From positions 1 to 64,000 of the forward strand of contig SUZI01000007.1 of the NCBI GenBank assembly GCA_015060005.1: DNA of 64,000 bases, written 5' to 3'. Position 1 is the first letter of the stretch. Every line of letters begins with the position of its first letter. Under the pieces are notes generated by a model. The model searched no databases. It was given only the letters and a program-made list of their open reading frames with translations, and was not told where the DNA came from. The stretch comes from Rikenellaceae bacterium (lineage in GTDB: Bacteria > Bacteroidota > Bacteroidia > Bacteroidales > Rikenellaceae). The position numbers and the translations under genes were made by a program. Shown in pieces: positions 8,516-17,179 of this stretch.

Positions 8516-9337
8516 ATGGGATTGCTTCAATATATAGAGAATATAGGTATTGAGTTACATTCGGGCAGCGAGCTTCCGCTCTCGGATGGTAGCTCGGCTC
8601 TGCTTCTGTGCAACCCCACCAAGATAGAGTGTGGTGTGGCAGCAGAGGGTAGTGAGCAGCTCATCATCGTGCACACTACCGACGAGCCTTCCTGCCTCAC
8701 GTTCAACCTCGGCGAGGGTGCTTTGCTTCGTGTTGTAGAGCTCTTTTTGGCGGGCTCTGCCTCTCGCAGCCACATATGCCAAGCGGCAGATAGTCGTTGT
8801 CAAATCACCTCTTTAGTCGTAGGCGATTGCTCGGCAGATTATGTGGTCGATATTGACGGTGAGCGTGCCGAGAACACCCTGCGTAGTATCTTCCTCCTCT
8901 CGCAGAAGGAGCAGGCAAAGGTGGGCGTACGTGTCAATCACAACGCCTCACACACCTTTAGCGACTCGTTGGTCAAGGGTATCGCCTCGGGCGAGGCACG
9001 TGGTGAGTTCGATGGTTTGGTCTATGTAGCCGAGGGCGTCTGCCAGGTTGACGCACGTCAGCTCAGCCGTAATATTGTCATCGGTGGCACATCGCACATA
9101 GCCACCAACCCACAGTTGGAGATTTATGCCGACGATGTCAAGTGCTCTCACGGAGCTACCGTAGGTCAGTTGGATGGCGAAGCTGTCCTGTATATGCGTC
9201 AGCGAGGCTTGTCGGAGGCTCAGGCACGCAGCCTTCAGTTGGAGGGCTTTGTTGCCGATGTACTCTCGCTCATCACCGACGAGGAGCTGTACGAGGCTCT
9301 TAAGCAGGACTTGGATAACAAACTTGAGCTTTTGTAA
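8516..9337 (+). CDS. sufD: Short SufD (Fe-S assembly partner of SufB)
   Basis: Partner of SufB in the SufBC2D complex. The C-terminal half keeps the family's conserved CSHGATVGQLDGEAVLYMR and LRGLS-like region, including the histidine of the SufB-SufD interface. At 273 aa it is much shorter than the roughly 400-450 aa of most SufD proteins: the N-terminal helical domain appears missing and the beta-helix core is retained. There is no sign of a frameshift, since the frame is open right after sufC. Position between sufC and sufS supports the assignment. Confidence 0.88.
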   Translation: MGLLQYIENIGIELHSGSELPLSDGSSALLLCNPTKIECGVAAEGSEQLIIVHTTDEPSCLTFNLGEGALLRVVELFLAGSASRSHICQAADSRCQITSLVVGDCSADYVVDIDGERAENTLRSIFLLSQKEQAKVGVRVNHNASHTFSDSLVKGIASGEARGEFDGLVYVAEGVCQVDARQLSRNIVIGGTSHIATNPQLEIYADDVKCSHGATVGQLDGEAVLYMRQRGLSEAQARSLQLEGFVADVLSLITDEELYEALKQDLDNKLELL

Positions 9338-9338
9338 T

Positions 9339-10556
9339 ATGTTTGATGTAAAGGCTATACGCAGCGATTTCCCTATTTTGGACGTCAAGGTCAATGGCAA
9401 GCCACTCATCTATTTGGATAGTGGTGCTACTGCCCAGAAGCCTCAGCGTGTCATCGAGTGTATCGATGATATGTACCGTCTCCATAACGCCAACATACAC
9501 CGTGGTGTTCACCATCTGTCAGCTGTCGCTACCGAGATGTATGAGCAGGCACGCGAGCGTGTCAGAGCCTTCATAAACGCCTCTTCGCGTGAGGAGGTCA
9601 TCTTCACCGCAGGTGCTACAGCTTCACTCAATACAGTAGCTTATGCGTGGGGAGAGAGATTTCTCTGCGAGGGCGACAACATCATCCTCAGCGAGATGGA
9701 ACACCACTCCAACATCGTTCCGTGGCAAGTCGTTGCCGAGCGTAGGGGAGTCGAGATAAGGGTTCTTCCCTTCGATGATGATGGTCGTCTGTGTGTCGAG
9801 AAGCTATCGGAGCTGCTCGATGCTAAGAGTCGTATCGTTGCTGTTACCCAGGCGTCAAACACTTTGGGCACACGTCCCGATTTGGAGCATATCATCCGCC
9901 TTGCCCACGCCAATGGCACGTTGGTTTGTGTCGATGGCTGCCAGGGTATTGTTCACGGTGGGGTAGATGTGCAGGCGTTGGATTGCGACTTCTACGCCTT
10001 CTCGGCTCATAAGCTCTACGGCCCTACGGGTGTCGGCGTGTTGTATGGTAAACGCGATATCCTGGAGCAAATGCCCCCATTCCTCTGTGGTGGCGATATG
10101 GTCGATAGGGTATCTTTTGCCAAGACCACCTACGCACCGCTCCCACTAAAGTTCGAGGCTGGCACAGCCAACTTCATTGACGCTGTGGCTTTAGGCGAGG
10201 CTATTGAGTATCTCAAGGCTCTCGACTTGCTATCTGTCGAGGCATACGAGGCTGAATTGACACGCTATGCCGAGCAGCAGCTTCAGCAGATTGAGGGATT
10301 GAGGATTTATGGCACTACCGCCAATAAGTGTTCTATCGTCTCGTTCAATGTCGAGGGTATTCACCACTACGATATCGGTATGATACTCGATAAGTTAGGC
10401 GTCGCCATCCGTACAGGTCAGCACTGTGCCGAGCCCGTTATGCACCACTATGGCGTGAGCGGTATGTGTCGTGCTTCGATAGCTATGTACAACACTGCGG
10501 AGGATATTGACGCTCTTGTAGCAGGCGTGAAACGAGCTGTTAGAATGTTGAAATAA
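9339..10556 (+). CDS. sufS: Cysteine desulfurase SufS
   Basis: PLP enzyme that takes sulfur from cysteine and supplies it to SufBCD. I start it at ATG 9339, one base after the sufD stop, giving 405 aa and the family N-terminus FDVKAIRSDFP; the longer open frame would run back through sufD. The PLP lysine is K225 in SAHKLYGP and the catalytic Cys363 sits in RTGQHCAEP. No sufE or sufU partner gene lies in the window. Confidence 0.96.
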   Translation: MFDVKAIRSDFPILDVKVNGKPLIYLDSGATAQKPQRVIECIDDMYRLHNANIHRGVHHLSAVATEMYEQARERVRAFINASSREEVIFTAGATASLNTVAYAWGERFLCEGDNIILSEMEHHSNIVPWQVVAERRGVEIRVLPFDDDGRLCVEKLSELLDAKSRIVAVTQASNTLGTRPDLEHIIRLAHANGTLVCVDGCQGIVHGGVDVQALDCDFYAFSAHKLYGPTGVGVLYGKRDILEQMPPFLCGGDMVDRVSFAKTTYAPLPLKFEAGTANFIDAVALGEAIEYLKALDLLSVEAYEAELTRYAEQQLQQIEGLRIYGTTANKCSIVSFNVEGIHHYDIGMILDKLGVAIRTGQHCAEPVMHHYGVSGMCRASIAMYNTAEDIDALVAGVKRAVRMLK

Positions 10557-10585
10557 AGAGTTTTATACAAAATCATATAAAGCGT

Positions 10586-11275
10586 ATGTTTATAGTTTTA
10601 GAGGGTGTTGATGGCTCTGGCAAGTCCACCCAGATAGCTAAATTACGACAGATGCTCGACGAGGCAGGTGTCGCTAACGAGTATATCCACTTTCCACGTT
10701 TCGACGCTCCTTTCTTCGGGGAGCTCATAGCACGTTTCCTGCGTGGTGAGCTGGGCAGCATCGAGCAGGTAGACCCCTATATCGTCGCTATGCTCTATGC
10801 GGGCGACAGACACGATGCCAAGCGACTCATCGAGGGCTGGCTCTCGGAGGGTAAGGTTGTCATCTGCGACCGCTACGTCTACTCCAACATAGGCTACCAA
10901 TGTGCCAAGATAGCCGACCAGGAGGGCAGAGACCGCCTTACGGATTGGATTTTCGCTTTGGAGTACGACCACTTTGCTATCCCTCGCCCCGATGTCTCGC
11001 TCTTTTTGGATGTCCCTTTTGCCTTTACCGAGCGTAAGTTACAGGAGGTACGCACAGGCGACGACCGCGACTATCTCAATGGTGGCAAGGATATCCACGA
11101 ACAATCTTTGGAGTTGCAGCAGATGGTGCGTCAGGTCTATTTAGACGCAGCCTCAAAGGATGCTTCGATGCACATTGTCGATTGCAGCGACGGAGAGAGC
11201 CAGATGGCTTCGCCCGATGTTATCTTCAGTCGTGTTATGGAGGTTGTGAAACCCTATCTTCAGAAAACACTATAA
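10586..11275 (+). CDS. tmk: Thymidylate kinase
   Basis: Phosphorylates dTMP to dTDP for DNA synthesis. The P-loop GVDGSGKST is at residues 7-15 and the DRY motif appears in CDRYVYSNIGYQ. The 229-aa length and a lid-like RKLQEVRTGDDRDYLNGG segment fit the family. It follows sufS by 29 bases and is 6 bases ahead of the DoxX-type gene, so it may be expressed with both. Confidence 0.93.
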   Translation: MFIVLEGVDGSGKSTQIAKLRQMLDEAGVANEYIHFPRFDAPFFGELIARFLRGELGSIEQVDPYIVAMLYAGDRHDAKRLIEGWLSEGKVVICDRYVYSNIGYQCAKIADQEGRDRLTDWIFALEYDHFAIPRPDVSLFLDVPFAFTERKLQEVRTGDDRDYLNGGKDIHEQSLELQQMVRQVYLDAASKDASMHIVDCSDGESQMASPDVIFSRVMEVVKPYLQKTL

Positions 11276-11281
11276 CCCAAT

Positions 11282-12388
11282 ATGTTAACCGACCGCCGAC
11301 GCCAACATATCACTCTTGCGTGCCGCATCGTTGTGGCTCTGCTCTTCATCTTCTCGGGCTTGAGCAAGGCTATCGACCCGTGGGGCACGTCGTTTGTCTT
11401 GGAGGAGTATCTGCGTGCATACTCGGCGGAGTGGCTCGTTGGGGGCAGTATCGCACTGAGTATTGTACTGAGCGGTGCGGAACTTATGATGGGACTGCTC
11501 ATTGCTCTCAACATCCTGCCACGCCTATCATCGCTTGTAGCATTTGTTGTTTTGGGTATTTTCACTCTTATCACGCTACTGAGTGCTACGGTCTTCACTA
11601 TTGCCGACTGCGGTTGTTTTGGCGAGGTGTTGAAGCTCTCTCCGTGGCTCACCTTCTTAAAAAACATCCTTCTGCTGCCTTTTACTGCTCTTCTGTGGTG
11701 GTTTTCTCGCTCTGGGGAGTGGTTTACACTCTCACGCCGACAACTCATCTGCGTGGCTGTTACAGCTATCGTATCATTCGGCATAGGTGTATATAGCTAT
11801 CTCTATCTGCCTCTTATCGACCTCAGCCCCTACCGCAAGGGTGTCAACCTCTACGAGTTAGTCTATGGCAGCGAGGAGCAGTCAAGCGAGGGCGACGACA
11901 CCTATATATATAAGAACTCAGAGAGTGGCGAGCTATGTGAGTTTACACTCGAGGAGTTAGAGTCGCTCGATGATAAGTGGGAGTGGGTTGAGACCCGCGA
12001 GGGTAGTGCCGCTACCGTTGATAACCCTTCGGACAATGCTCTCTTTATCTCCGATAGTGAGGGCGATGCCACACGCGATATACTCTCACGTCAGGGTGCT
12101 GTCTACCTCATCTGCATCACCGACTTCGATGCTATCCCCATGGCGTGTGCCGAGCGGCTGGAGAGGGTAGTTCGGCGAGCTATGGATAACGACGATTTGG
12201 TCATCATCCTCACCCCCGAGCACCTGCGAGGCATCACCTATTACTCATTTGCCAAGAGCCCTCTTGTCCGCTGCTATAATGTCGATGCTCGCGAGATGAA
12301 AAACCTCCTACGAGCCAACAATGGCTTGGTCGTTCTTCGCAACGCCACCATCACCGACAAATTCAATTGCCGCAGCATTGATTTCTAA
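11282..12388 (+). CDS. DoxX/MauE-type membrane protein with C-terminal domain
   Basis: 368-aa protein. Residues 1-180 hold about five hydrophobic helices with a DoxX/MauE-like pattern (LFIFSGLSKAIDPWGT near residue 18). A glycine-cysteine pair, IADCGCFGE, in the loop near residue 110 resembles the paired cysteines of MauE-type redox proteins. A polar C-terminal domain of about 180 aa follows. It resembles the Bacteroidota BT_3928-type family; exact function is unknown. A role in envelope redox chemistry is an inference only. Confidence 0.65.
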   Translation: MLTDRRRQHITLACRIVVALLFIFSGLSKAIDPWGTSFVLEEYLRAYSAEWLVGGSIALSIVLSGAELMMGLLIALNILPRLSSLVAFVVLGIFTLITLLSATVFTIADCGCFGEVLKLSPWLTFLKNILLLPFTALLWWFSRSGEWFTLSRRQLICVAVTAIVSFGIGVYSYLYLPLIDLSPYRKGVNLYELVYGSEEQSSEGDDTYIYKNSESGELCEFTLEELESLDDKWEWVETREGSAATVDNPSDNALFISDSEGDATRDILSRQGAVYLICITDFDAIPMACAERLERVVRRAMDNDDLVIILTPEHLRGITYYSFAKSPLVRCYNVDAREMKNLLRANNGLVVLRNATITDKFNCRSIDF

Positions 12389-12420
12389 ACGACTCTCTAT
12401 TGCCCGTTAAGCACATAAAC

Positions 12421-12455
12421 AAGAGGTGCCCAACCTATTTGGCTGAGCACCTCTT
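12421..12455. terminator. Hairpin between convergent genes
   Basis: AAGAGGTGC (12421-12429) pairs with GCACCTCTT (12447-12455), with further CCA/TGG-type pairing inside. It separates the DoxX-type gene from prs; T-runs are weak on both strands. Confidence 0.6.
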
Positions 12456-12486
12456 CTGTATGAATACTTATATCAGTTTCGTTCTA

Positions 12487-13425
12487 CTAATAGAATATTG
12501 AACTAATCTCCTTGTAGTTGTGTACGCGCTCGATAACCTTTGCGAAGATGTCGGCTACCGACAGAACGGTAAACTTATGCAAGTCCTTCTCGGGGTTGAG
12601 TGGAATGGTGTCGGTTGTGATAACCTCCTGCAACATACTGTCGTTGATACGCTCGTAAGCTGCTCCCGAGAGTATAGGGTGAGTGATAGCGGCACGAACA
12701 CTCTTCGCACCCTTCTCCATCAACATATTTGCCGCCATACAGATAGTGCCGGCTGTATCAATCATATCGTCTACGATGATGATGTTACGACCCTCCACCT
12801 CGCCGATAGCGGTCATATTACCCACTACGTTAGCCTTTGCACGTTCCTTGTGAGAGATGATAATTGGTGTCTGCAAGTGCTTTGCGTAAGCGTTAGCACG
12901 CTTTGCACCACCCATATCCGGAGCTGCGATAGAGAGGTCCTCGATACCGAGATTTTTGATATATGGCAAGAAGATACCGCTTGCATAAAGTGCATCCACA
13001 GGCACATCGAAGAAGCCCTGAATCTGGTCGGCGTGCAAGTCCATAGTCATCACACGGTCCACACCAGCTGCCACCAACAGATTGGCTACCAGCTTCGCAC
13101 CGATTGGTACGCGTGGGCGGTCCTTACGGTCCTGACGTGCCCAGCCAAAGTATGGCATTACGGCAATTACCTTATATGCCGATGCACGACGTGCTGCATC
13201 AATCATCATCAAGAGCTCCATCAAGTTGTCTGACGAAGGGAATGTCGACTGGATGATAAATACCGTACAACCACGAATAGACTCGTTGTAGTAAGGCTGG
13301 AACTCGCCATCGCTGAACTGCAAAATCTCCGAGTCGCCCAACTTAGTGCCGTAGCTTGCTACAATCTTCTCTGCCAGATAACGCGAAGCTCGTCCGGTGA
13401 AAAACTTAATCTTGTGAATAGCCAT
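12487..13425 (-). CDS. prs: Ribose-phosphate pyrophosphokinase
   Basis: Makes PRPP from ribose 5-phosphate and ATP, for nucleotide, histidine and tryptophan synthesis. The family signature DLHADQIQGFFDVPVD and the PRPP-binding loop IIIVDDMIDTAGTI are both intact. Length 312 aa is typical. A minus-strand TATATTTG box (13450-13457) lies just upstream. It is separated from engB by that gene's terminator. Confidence 0.96.
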   Translation of the reverse strand: MAIHKIKFFTGRASRYLAEKIVASYGTKLGDSEILQFSDGEFQPYYNESIRGCTVFIIQSTFPSSDNLMELLMMIDAARRASAYKVIAVMPYFGWARQDRKDRPRVPIGAKLVANLLVAAGVDRVMTMDLHADQIQGFFDVPVDALYASGIFLPYIKNLGIEDLSIAAPDMGGAKRANAYAKHLQTPIIISHKERAKANVVGNMTAIGEVEGRNIIIVDDMIDTAGTICMAANMLMEKGAKSVRAAITHPILSGAAYERINDSMLQEVITTDTIPLNPEKDLHKFTVLSVADIFAKVIERVHNYKEISSIFY

Positions 13426-13472
13426 TTCTCTAAAGGTTTTTATTTGTTACAAATATACATTCTCTTCCAAAC

Positions 13473-13496
13473 AAAAATAGCCCCACCAAGGGCTAA
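13473..13496 (-). terminator. Terminator of engB
   Basis: On the minus strand TAGCCC pairs with GGGCTA, followed by TTTTTG; it is 13 bases after the engB stop. Confidence 0.75.
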
Positions 13497-13508
13497 TTTA
13501 TCATACAG

Positions 13509-14096
13509 TTATAAACAATTCTCGATAAAAGACAATATCTCCTCACGACCCGTAGCACGCTCGCTCGACGAGCAGAACATAGGCGGCAACTCCTCCCACT
13601 GCTCCGACAAAGTCTTCTCGTAACGCTCCACACTCTTCTTACGCTGCGTAGCCGAGAGCTTATCGGTTTTGGTGAAGATTATACCAAAAGGCACGCCATT
13701 CTCGCCCAACATCTCTATAAAACGCAAATCTATTGCCTGCGGCTCTAATCGCGAGTCTACCAGTACAAACAGGAAGTGCATCTTCTCGCACTTGAGCACA
13801 TAGTCGAGTATGATTTTCGAGAATTCACCTCGCTGATTTTTCGATACGCGGGCATAGCCATAACCTGGCAGGTCGACCAGATACCACGCATCGTTTATGC
13901 AGAAGTGATTTATCAGACGTGTCTTACCTGGCGTTGACGACACCTTGGCAAGCCCCTTATGGTTGGTCAGCATATTTATAAGCGACGACTTACCGACATT
14001 GCTTCGACCTATGAAAGCAATATCTCGCAATTCATCCTTCGGAACTTGCGAAATCTTCTCGGAGCTACACTTAAAAACTGCTTTTGTAACCTGCAT
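13509..14096 (-). CDS. engB: Ribosome biogenesis GTPase EngB/YsxC
   Basis: TRAFAC-class GTPase needed for 50S subunit assembly. G1 GRSNVGKSS, G2 TPGKTRLINHF, G3 DLPGYGYA and G4 TKTDKL occur in order. The 195-aa length matches the family. A TACCTTTG box on the minus strand (14123-14130) about 27 bases upstream is a likely -7 element. Confidence 0.95.
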   Translation of the reverse strand: MQVTKAVFKCSSEKISQVPKDELRDIAFIGRSNVGKSSLINMLTNHKGLAKVSSTPGKTRLINHFCINDAWYLVDLPGYGYARVSKNQRGEFSKIILDYVLKCEKMHFLFVLVDSRLEPQAIDLRFIEMLGENGVPFGIIFTKTDKLSATQRKKSVERYEKTLSEQWEELPPMFCSSSERATGREEILSFIENCL

Positions 14097-14174
14097 AACC
14101 AGCGACTGTCGTTTTATAGTCGCAAAGGTAACGAAAAAAGGCTAAAAATAAAATATTCCTCGCCTAAGTTTCAC

Positions 14175-15530
14175 TTATTCTTTCGACTCCTCACTCTTTT
14201 CGTCGCTCAGAGCCTCTTTGGGCTGAGGCACTGCCACAAACAAATCGACATCCTCGGGAAACTCCTTCACGCGACGTATGCCCTCTTTTATGGTGTTTCC
14301 TGCCGAGAGGGTAAACCGTGCACCACGATAATGGCTCGTGTTTGTTATCAACACAAACGAATATCCTTTCGGGTTATACTCTATATATGCACACGTTCCC
14401 GACATCGTTCCCGTACGCACCAACGTACTACTTTTTGCCGAGCATCGAGCCCAGCCAAATCCAAAACCTCCTTCGCGAGAGGGTGTACGCATCGCCTTAA
14501 TACTCTTTGCCGAGAGTATGTCGGGCACACCATCTTTGCCATCTATCGAGGCTATGAGTCGCATCATCTCTGCCGATGAGGCAACCCATCCTCCGGCACC
14601 CTGCAATCCACGTATGTTGTTACCTCCATACTCGCGAGGGTACATATTGCCCGAGTTGTCATACGAGGCTATCACCTCACCCGCATCGTGTCCGTAGTAT
14701 CTCACCTCGTTGGGGTAGCGTTCTTCATAGAAGTTGTGTGCTATGTGCATATCGTAGCACCCCGCAGGTTCCAACACGTGCTTCTGCACATAATGCTCAT
14801 ACTCCTCGCCACTTACCGCCTCTATCACACGCGAGAGCACCAAGTAGCCCACGTTGGAGTATTGTGCACTGCCACCCGGGTTATCTCGCATCCTGAGTCG
14901 CAGCTGATAATCTATTATCTCATCCGCCGAAGGCGAGTGGTCCAGCTCCGCCCAATTTATCACGTCGTTTATGCGAAACATCAAATCACCCTGTCGGCGA
15001 CTAAATCCCGATGTATGGTTAAGCAGATGTCTTACCGTTATGTTGGCTGCTCGCTTATCACGATACGAAGTAAAGTGATTGAGTATTCCCTCCTCACCAA
15101 ATACCTTATCATCCAACGATAGTTTTCCCTCTTCGGTAAGTTTCATCACCGCTATGGCTGTTATGAGTTTCGATGCCGAAGCCATACGATATATGTCGCC
15201 CGCCTCAGCCTCTCGCTGTTGCTGCTCATCAGCCCATCCCAAACCTTTACAGTATATTAATCGCTCATCTTTCATTATGGCGAGTGTCGCACCCTTTATC
15301 TCGTTGCGAGCCATCCAGCGAGCGATATACTTCTCCATCGGAGCAAAACACTCAGCATCGGAGTACTCATCCTTGAGAATTTTGTTGAGTTGATACCCCT
15401 TCTCCTGCTCCGCTTCGGTCGCATCAGCCGACGACGAGCAAGCTCGCGATATTGCTATCACGATACCCACAACCACAACTATTGCAACTATTGCTATACT
15501 CCTTATTTTCAATATGTTTATATCTGTCAT
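14175..15530 (-). CDS. Serine hydrolase, class C beta-lactamase fold
   Basis: 451-aa membrane-anchored protein. An N-terminal hydrophobic segment (about residues 10-28) is followed by a beta-lactamase/penicillin-binding fold. The SxxK motif is S118-A-S-K121, the YxN motif appears as YSNVGY near residue 207, and RTGTMSG fits the KTG-type third motif with Arg in place of Lys. Such proteins are usually D-amino-acid peptidases or esterases rather than drug-resistance enzymes, and no claim of resistance is made. It starts five bases after the phosphatase stop, so the two are cotranscribed. Confidence 0.85.
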   Translation of the reverse strand: MTDINILKIRSIAIVAIVVVVGIVIAISRACSSSADATEAEQEKGYQLNKILKDEYSDAECFAPMEKYIARWMARNEIKGATLAIMKDERLIYCKGLGWADEQQQREAEAGDIYRMASASKLITAIAVMKLTEEGKLSLDDKVFGEEGILNHFTSYRDKRAANITVRHLLNHTSGFSRRQGDLMFRINDVINWAELDHSPSADEIIDYQLRLRMRDNPGGSAQYSNVGYLVLSRVIEAVSGEEYEHYVQKHVLEPAGCYDMHIAHNFYEERYPNEVRYYGHDAGEVIASYDNSGNMYPREYGGNNIRGLQGAGGWVASSAEMMRLIASIDGKDGVPDILSAKSIKAMRTPSREGGFGFGWARCSAKSSTLVRTGTMSGTCAYIEYNPKGYSFVLITNTSHYRGARFTLSAGNTIKEGIRRVKEFPEDVDLFVAVPQPKEALSDEKSEESKE

Positions 15531-15535
15531 ATAAA

Positions 15536-16024
15536 CTACTCATTCATATCTTGTTTCACCCTCTCGACGACCCCTTCGCAGCCATCTTCCAGCAGGTCGA
15601 GCACCAATTCAAAACCCTCTCTGCCCTCATAGTACGGGTCGGGCACATAGCTCCACTGGGGATGCTTCGTGCAGAACTCCACAAATCTGTACACCTTATT
15701 CAAATACTTACGCTCGGGAGCTAAACGACTCACCGACTCATAATTCATATCGTCCATCACGATGATATAGTCAAATCGGTAGAAATCCTCCTCTTCAATC
15801 TTTCGTGAGCGGTGCGTAAGGTTATATCCTCTTGCCTTCGCCGCAGTCCTCATCCTCGCGTCGGGCAACTCACCACGATGACCGCCATAGGTTCCTGCCG
15901 AGTCCACCTCTATGCTCTCGCCGAGCCCCTCTCGCTCCACTATACGCTCCATCACTCCGTTAGCCGCTGCCGAACGACATATATTTCCCAGGCAGACAAA
16001 AAGTATCTTTTTACCCATCTTCAC
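15536..16024 (-). CDS. Low-molecular-weight protein-tyrosine phosphatase
   Basis: Cytoplasmic phosphatase of the LMW-PTP/Wzb group. The P-loop C-x5-R is Cys11-LGNIC-Arg17, followed by Ser, and the general acid lies in VPDPYYEG near residue 127. Length 162 aa is typical. The targets may be tyrosine kinases of capsule synthesis, but none is nearby. A strong TTTG-N19-TATCTTTG promoter lies upstream. Confidence 0.92.
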   Translation of the reverse strand: MKMGKKILFVCLGNICRSAAANGVMERIVEREGLGESIEVDSAGTYGGHRGELPDARMRTAAKARGYNLTHRSRKIEEEDFYRFDYIIVMDDMNYESVSRLAPERKYLNKVYRFVEFCTKHPQWSYVPDPYYEGREGFELVLDLLEDGCEGVVERVKQDMNE

Positions 16025-16042
16025 TCTCTTTGAAATTGCTCA

Positions 16043-16073
16043 CAAAGATACCATAATTATTCATTTCCACAAA
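16043..16073 (-). promoter_or_regulatory. Promoter of phosphatase/serine hydrolase operon
   Basis: Minus-strand TTTG (16070-16073), a 19-base spacer and TATCTTTG (16043-16050) match the Bacteroidota consensus. Confidence 0.7.
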
Positions 16074-16118
16074 CTAACGTCGTGAGCATTTGGAATATTA
16101 TTTGCTCTGACCACAAAT

Positions 16119-16547
16119 ATGAAACATCATAGTAAATATCCTCCCGACACACGCCGAATGAAGGATGTGGCGATACTCTTCCTCCGCATCTTCATCGGCT
16201 CTATCGTCTATCTGCATCTCATTGGGCAGATGCAGACCTACGACAATGTCATCAACCATTACCCCCATCTTTTGGGCTTCGATGCTGCCACTTCGTTCGC
16301 TATCGTTGCCATCGTGGAGGCTATCCTCGCCACGATGATTATCCTCGGTCTGTTTACCCGTTTTGCCTCCTCCATTATGATGGTCGTAGCGGCATTGTCT
16401 GTTGCCGAGGCTATGATGCCCGATGCACTACCCACCTATCGAGCCAAGCTCGACTTCGTCTATATGGGCATCTACCTGACACTTGTCATCTCGGGCGGAG
16501 GTTATTATTCATTCCATTTAGCACGATATTATACAACGAAAGTATAA
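16119..16547 (+). CDS. DoxX family membrane protein
   Basis: 142-aa protein with four predicted membrane helices. The region around residues 18-40, LFLRIFIGSIVYLHLIGQM, and GLFTRFASSIMM have the DoxX pattern. Members of the family are linked to redox stress in other bacteria; no specific role is visible here. It stands alone, about 100 bases before the next gene, which has its own -7 box. Confidence 0.8.
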   Translation: MKHHSKYPPDTRRMKDVAILFLRIFIGSIVYLHLIGQMQTYDNVINHYPHLLGFDAATSFAIVAIVEAILATMIILGLFTRFASSIMMVVAALSVAEAMMPDALPTYRAKLDFVYMGIYLTLVISGGGYYSFHLARYYTTKV

Positions 16548-16596
16548 AGTAATAGTCAAAAAGGGTTATTGGGGTTCAATATTGCCATTTTTTTTA

Positions 16597-16604
16597 TACA
16601 TTTG
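16597..16604 (+). promoter_or_regulatory. -7 element upstream of the YtfJ-like gene
   Basis: TACATTTG lies 41 bases before the start codon at 16646. No correctly spaced -33 TTTG is clear. Confidence 0.5.
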
Positions 16605-16645
16605 CACGATAAAACAAAAAACAACTTACAAATACACAGAGTAAA

Positions 16646-17170
16646 ATGAAACGATTGTTTTTCGTATTGTTGGCAACGATGTTTACCACAATAGGCGTTA
16701 ACGCACAAAGTGTAGATGTACCACACGCCGTAAACAACCTTACCCTTATTCAGCTCGATGGCAGTGCAGCCAAGATTCCTCATTGGGGCGAGAAAAACCT
16801 GCTTATCTTCTACGTCGACCCCGACGAGAGCGACCAGAATCACGAGTTCACCGTAGAGATGGAGGAGCAGCACTATGCCGCTGGCGACAACATCTATGGC
16901 TTCGGCATAATCAATTTGAAAGACTCTTGGTATCCCGTACCTAACAGCCTTGTCCGTAAGATGGCTGCTAAGCGTACCGCCAAGAATGGTGCTTACATCA
17001 CCACCGACCCCGACCGCCGCTTGGCTCGTCAGTGGGGCTTGGGCTCTTGCAACAATAAGTTCGTTCTGATGATTGTTACCAAGGAGGGCGAGTTAGTATA
17101 TTGCCACAAGGGTGAGATTAGCAATGCCGAGAAGGAGAACTTCAAGAGAATAGTGCAGCAGTACCGATAG
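16646..17170 (+). CDS. Secreted YtfJ-like thioredoxin-fold protein
   Basis: 174-aa protein with a clean signal peptide (residues 1-20, ending VNAQ). The rest (LLIFYVDPDES, GFGIINLKDSW, ITTDPDRRLARQWGL, VLMIVTKEGELVYCHKGEI) resembles the YtfJ family, a periplasmic relative of thioredoxin without a CxxC pair. Function is unknown. It starts a tight series with an outer-membrane barrel (9-base gap) and a phosphoethanolamine-transferase-like protein, suggesting an envelope role. Confidence 0.6.
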   Translation: MKRLFFVLLATMFTTIGVNAQSVDVPHAVNNLTLIQLDGSAAKIPHWGEKNLLIFYVDPDESDQNHEFTVEMEEQHYAAGDNIYGFGIINLKDSWYPVPNSLVRKMAAKRTAKNGAYITTDPDRRLARQWGLGSCNNKFVLMIVTKEGELVYCHKGEISNAEKENFKRIVQQYR

Positions 17171-17179
17171 TGTAGGGGA

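Noticed and set aside
9174..9338. Longer sufS start inside sufD
   Set aside because: The sufS family N-terminus begins at 9339; the upstream frame is an out-of-frame reading of the conserved sufD end.
14175..15530. Serine hydrolase as a resistance beta-lactamase
   Set aside because: It keeps SxxK and YxN, but the third motif is RTG and it is membrane-anchored beside a phosphatase; a peptidase or esterase role is likelier.
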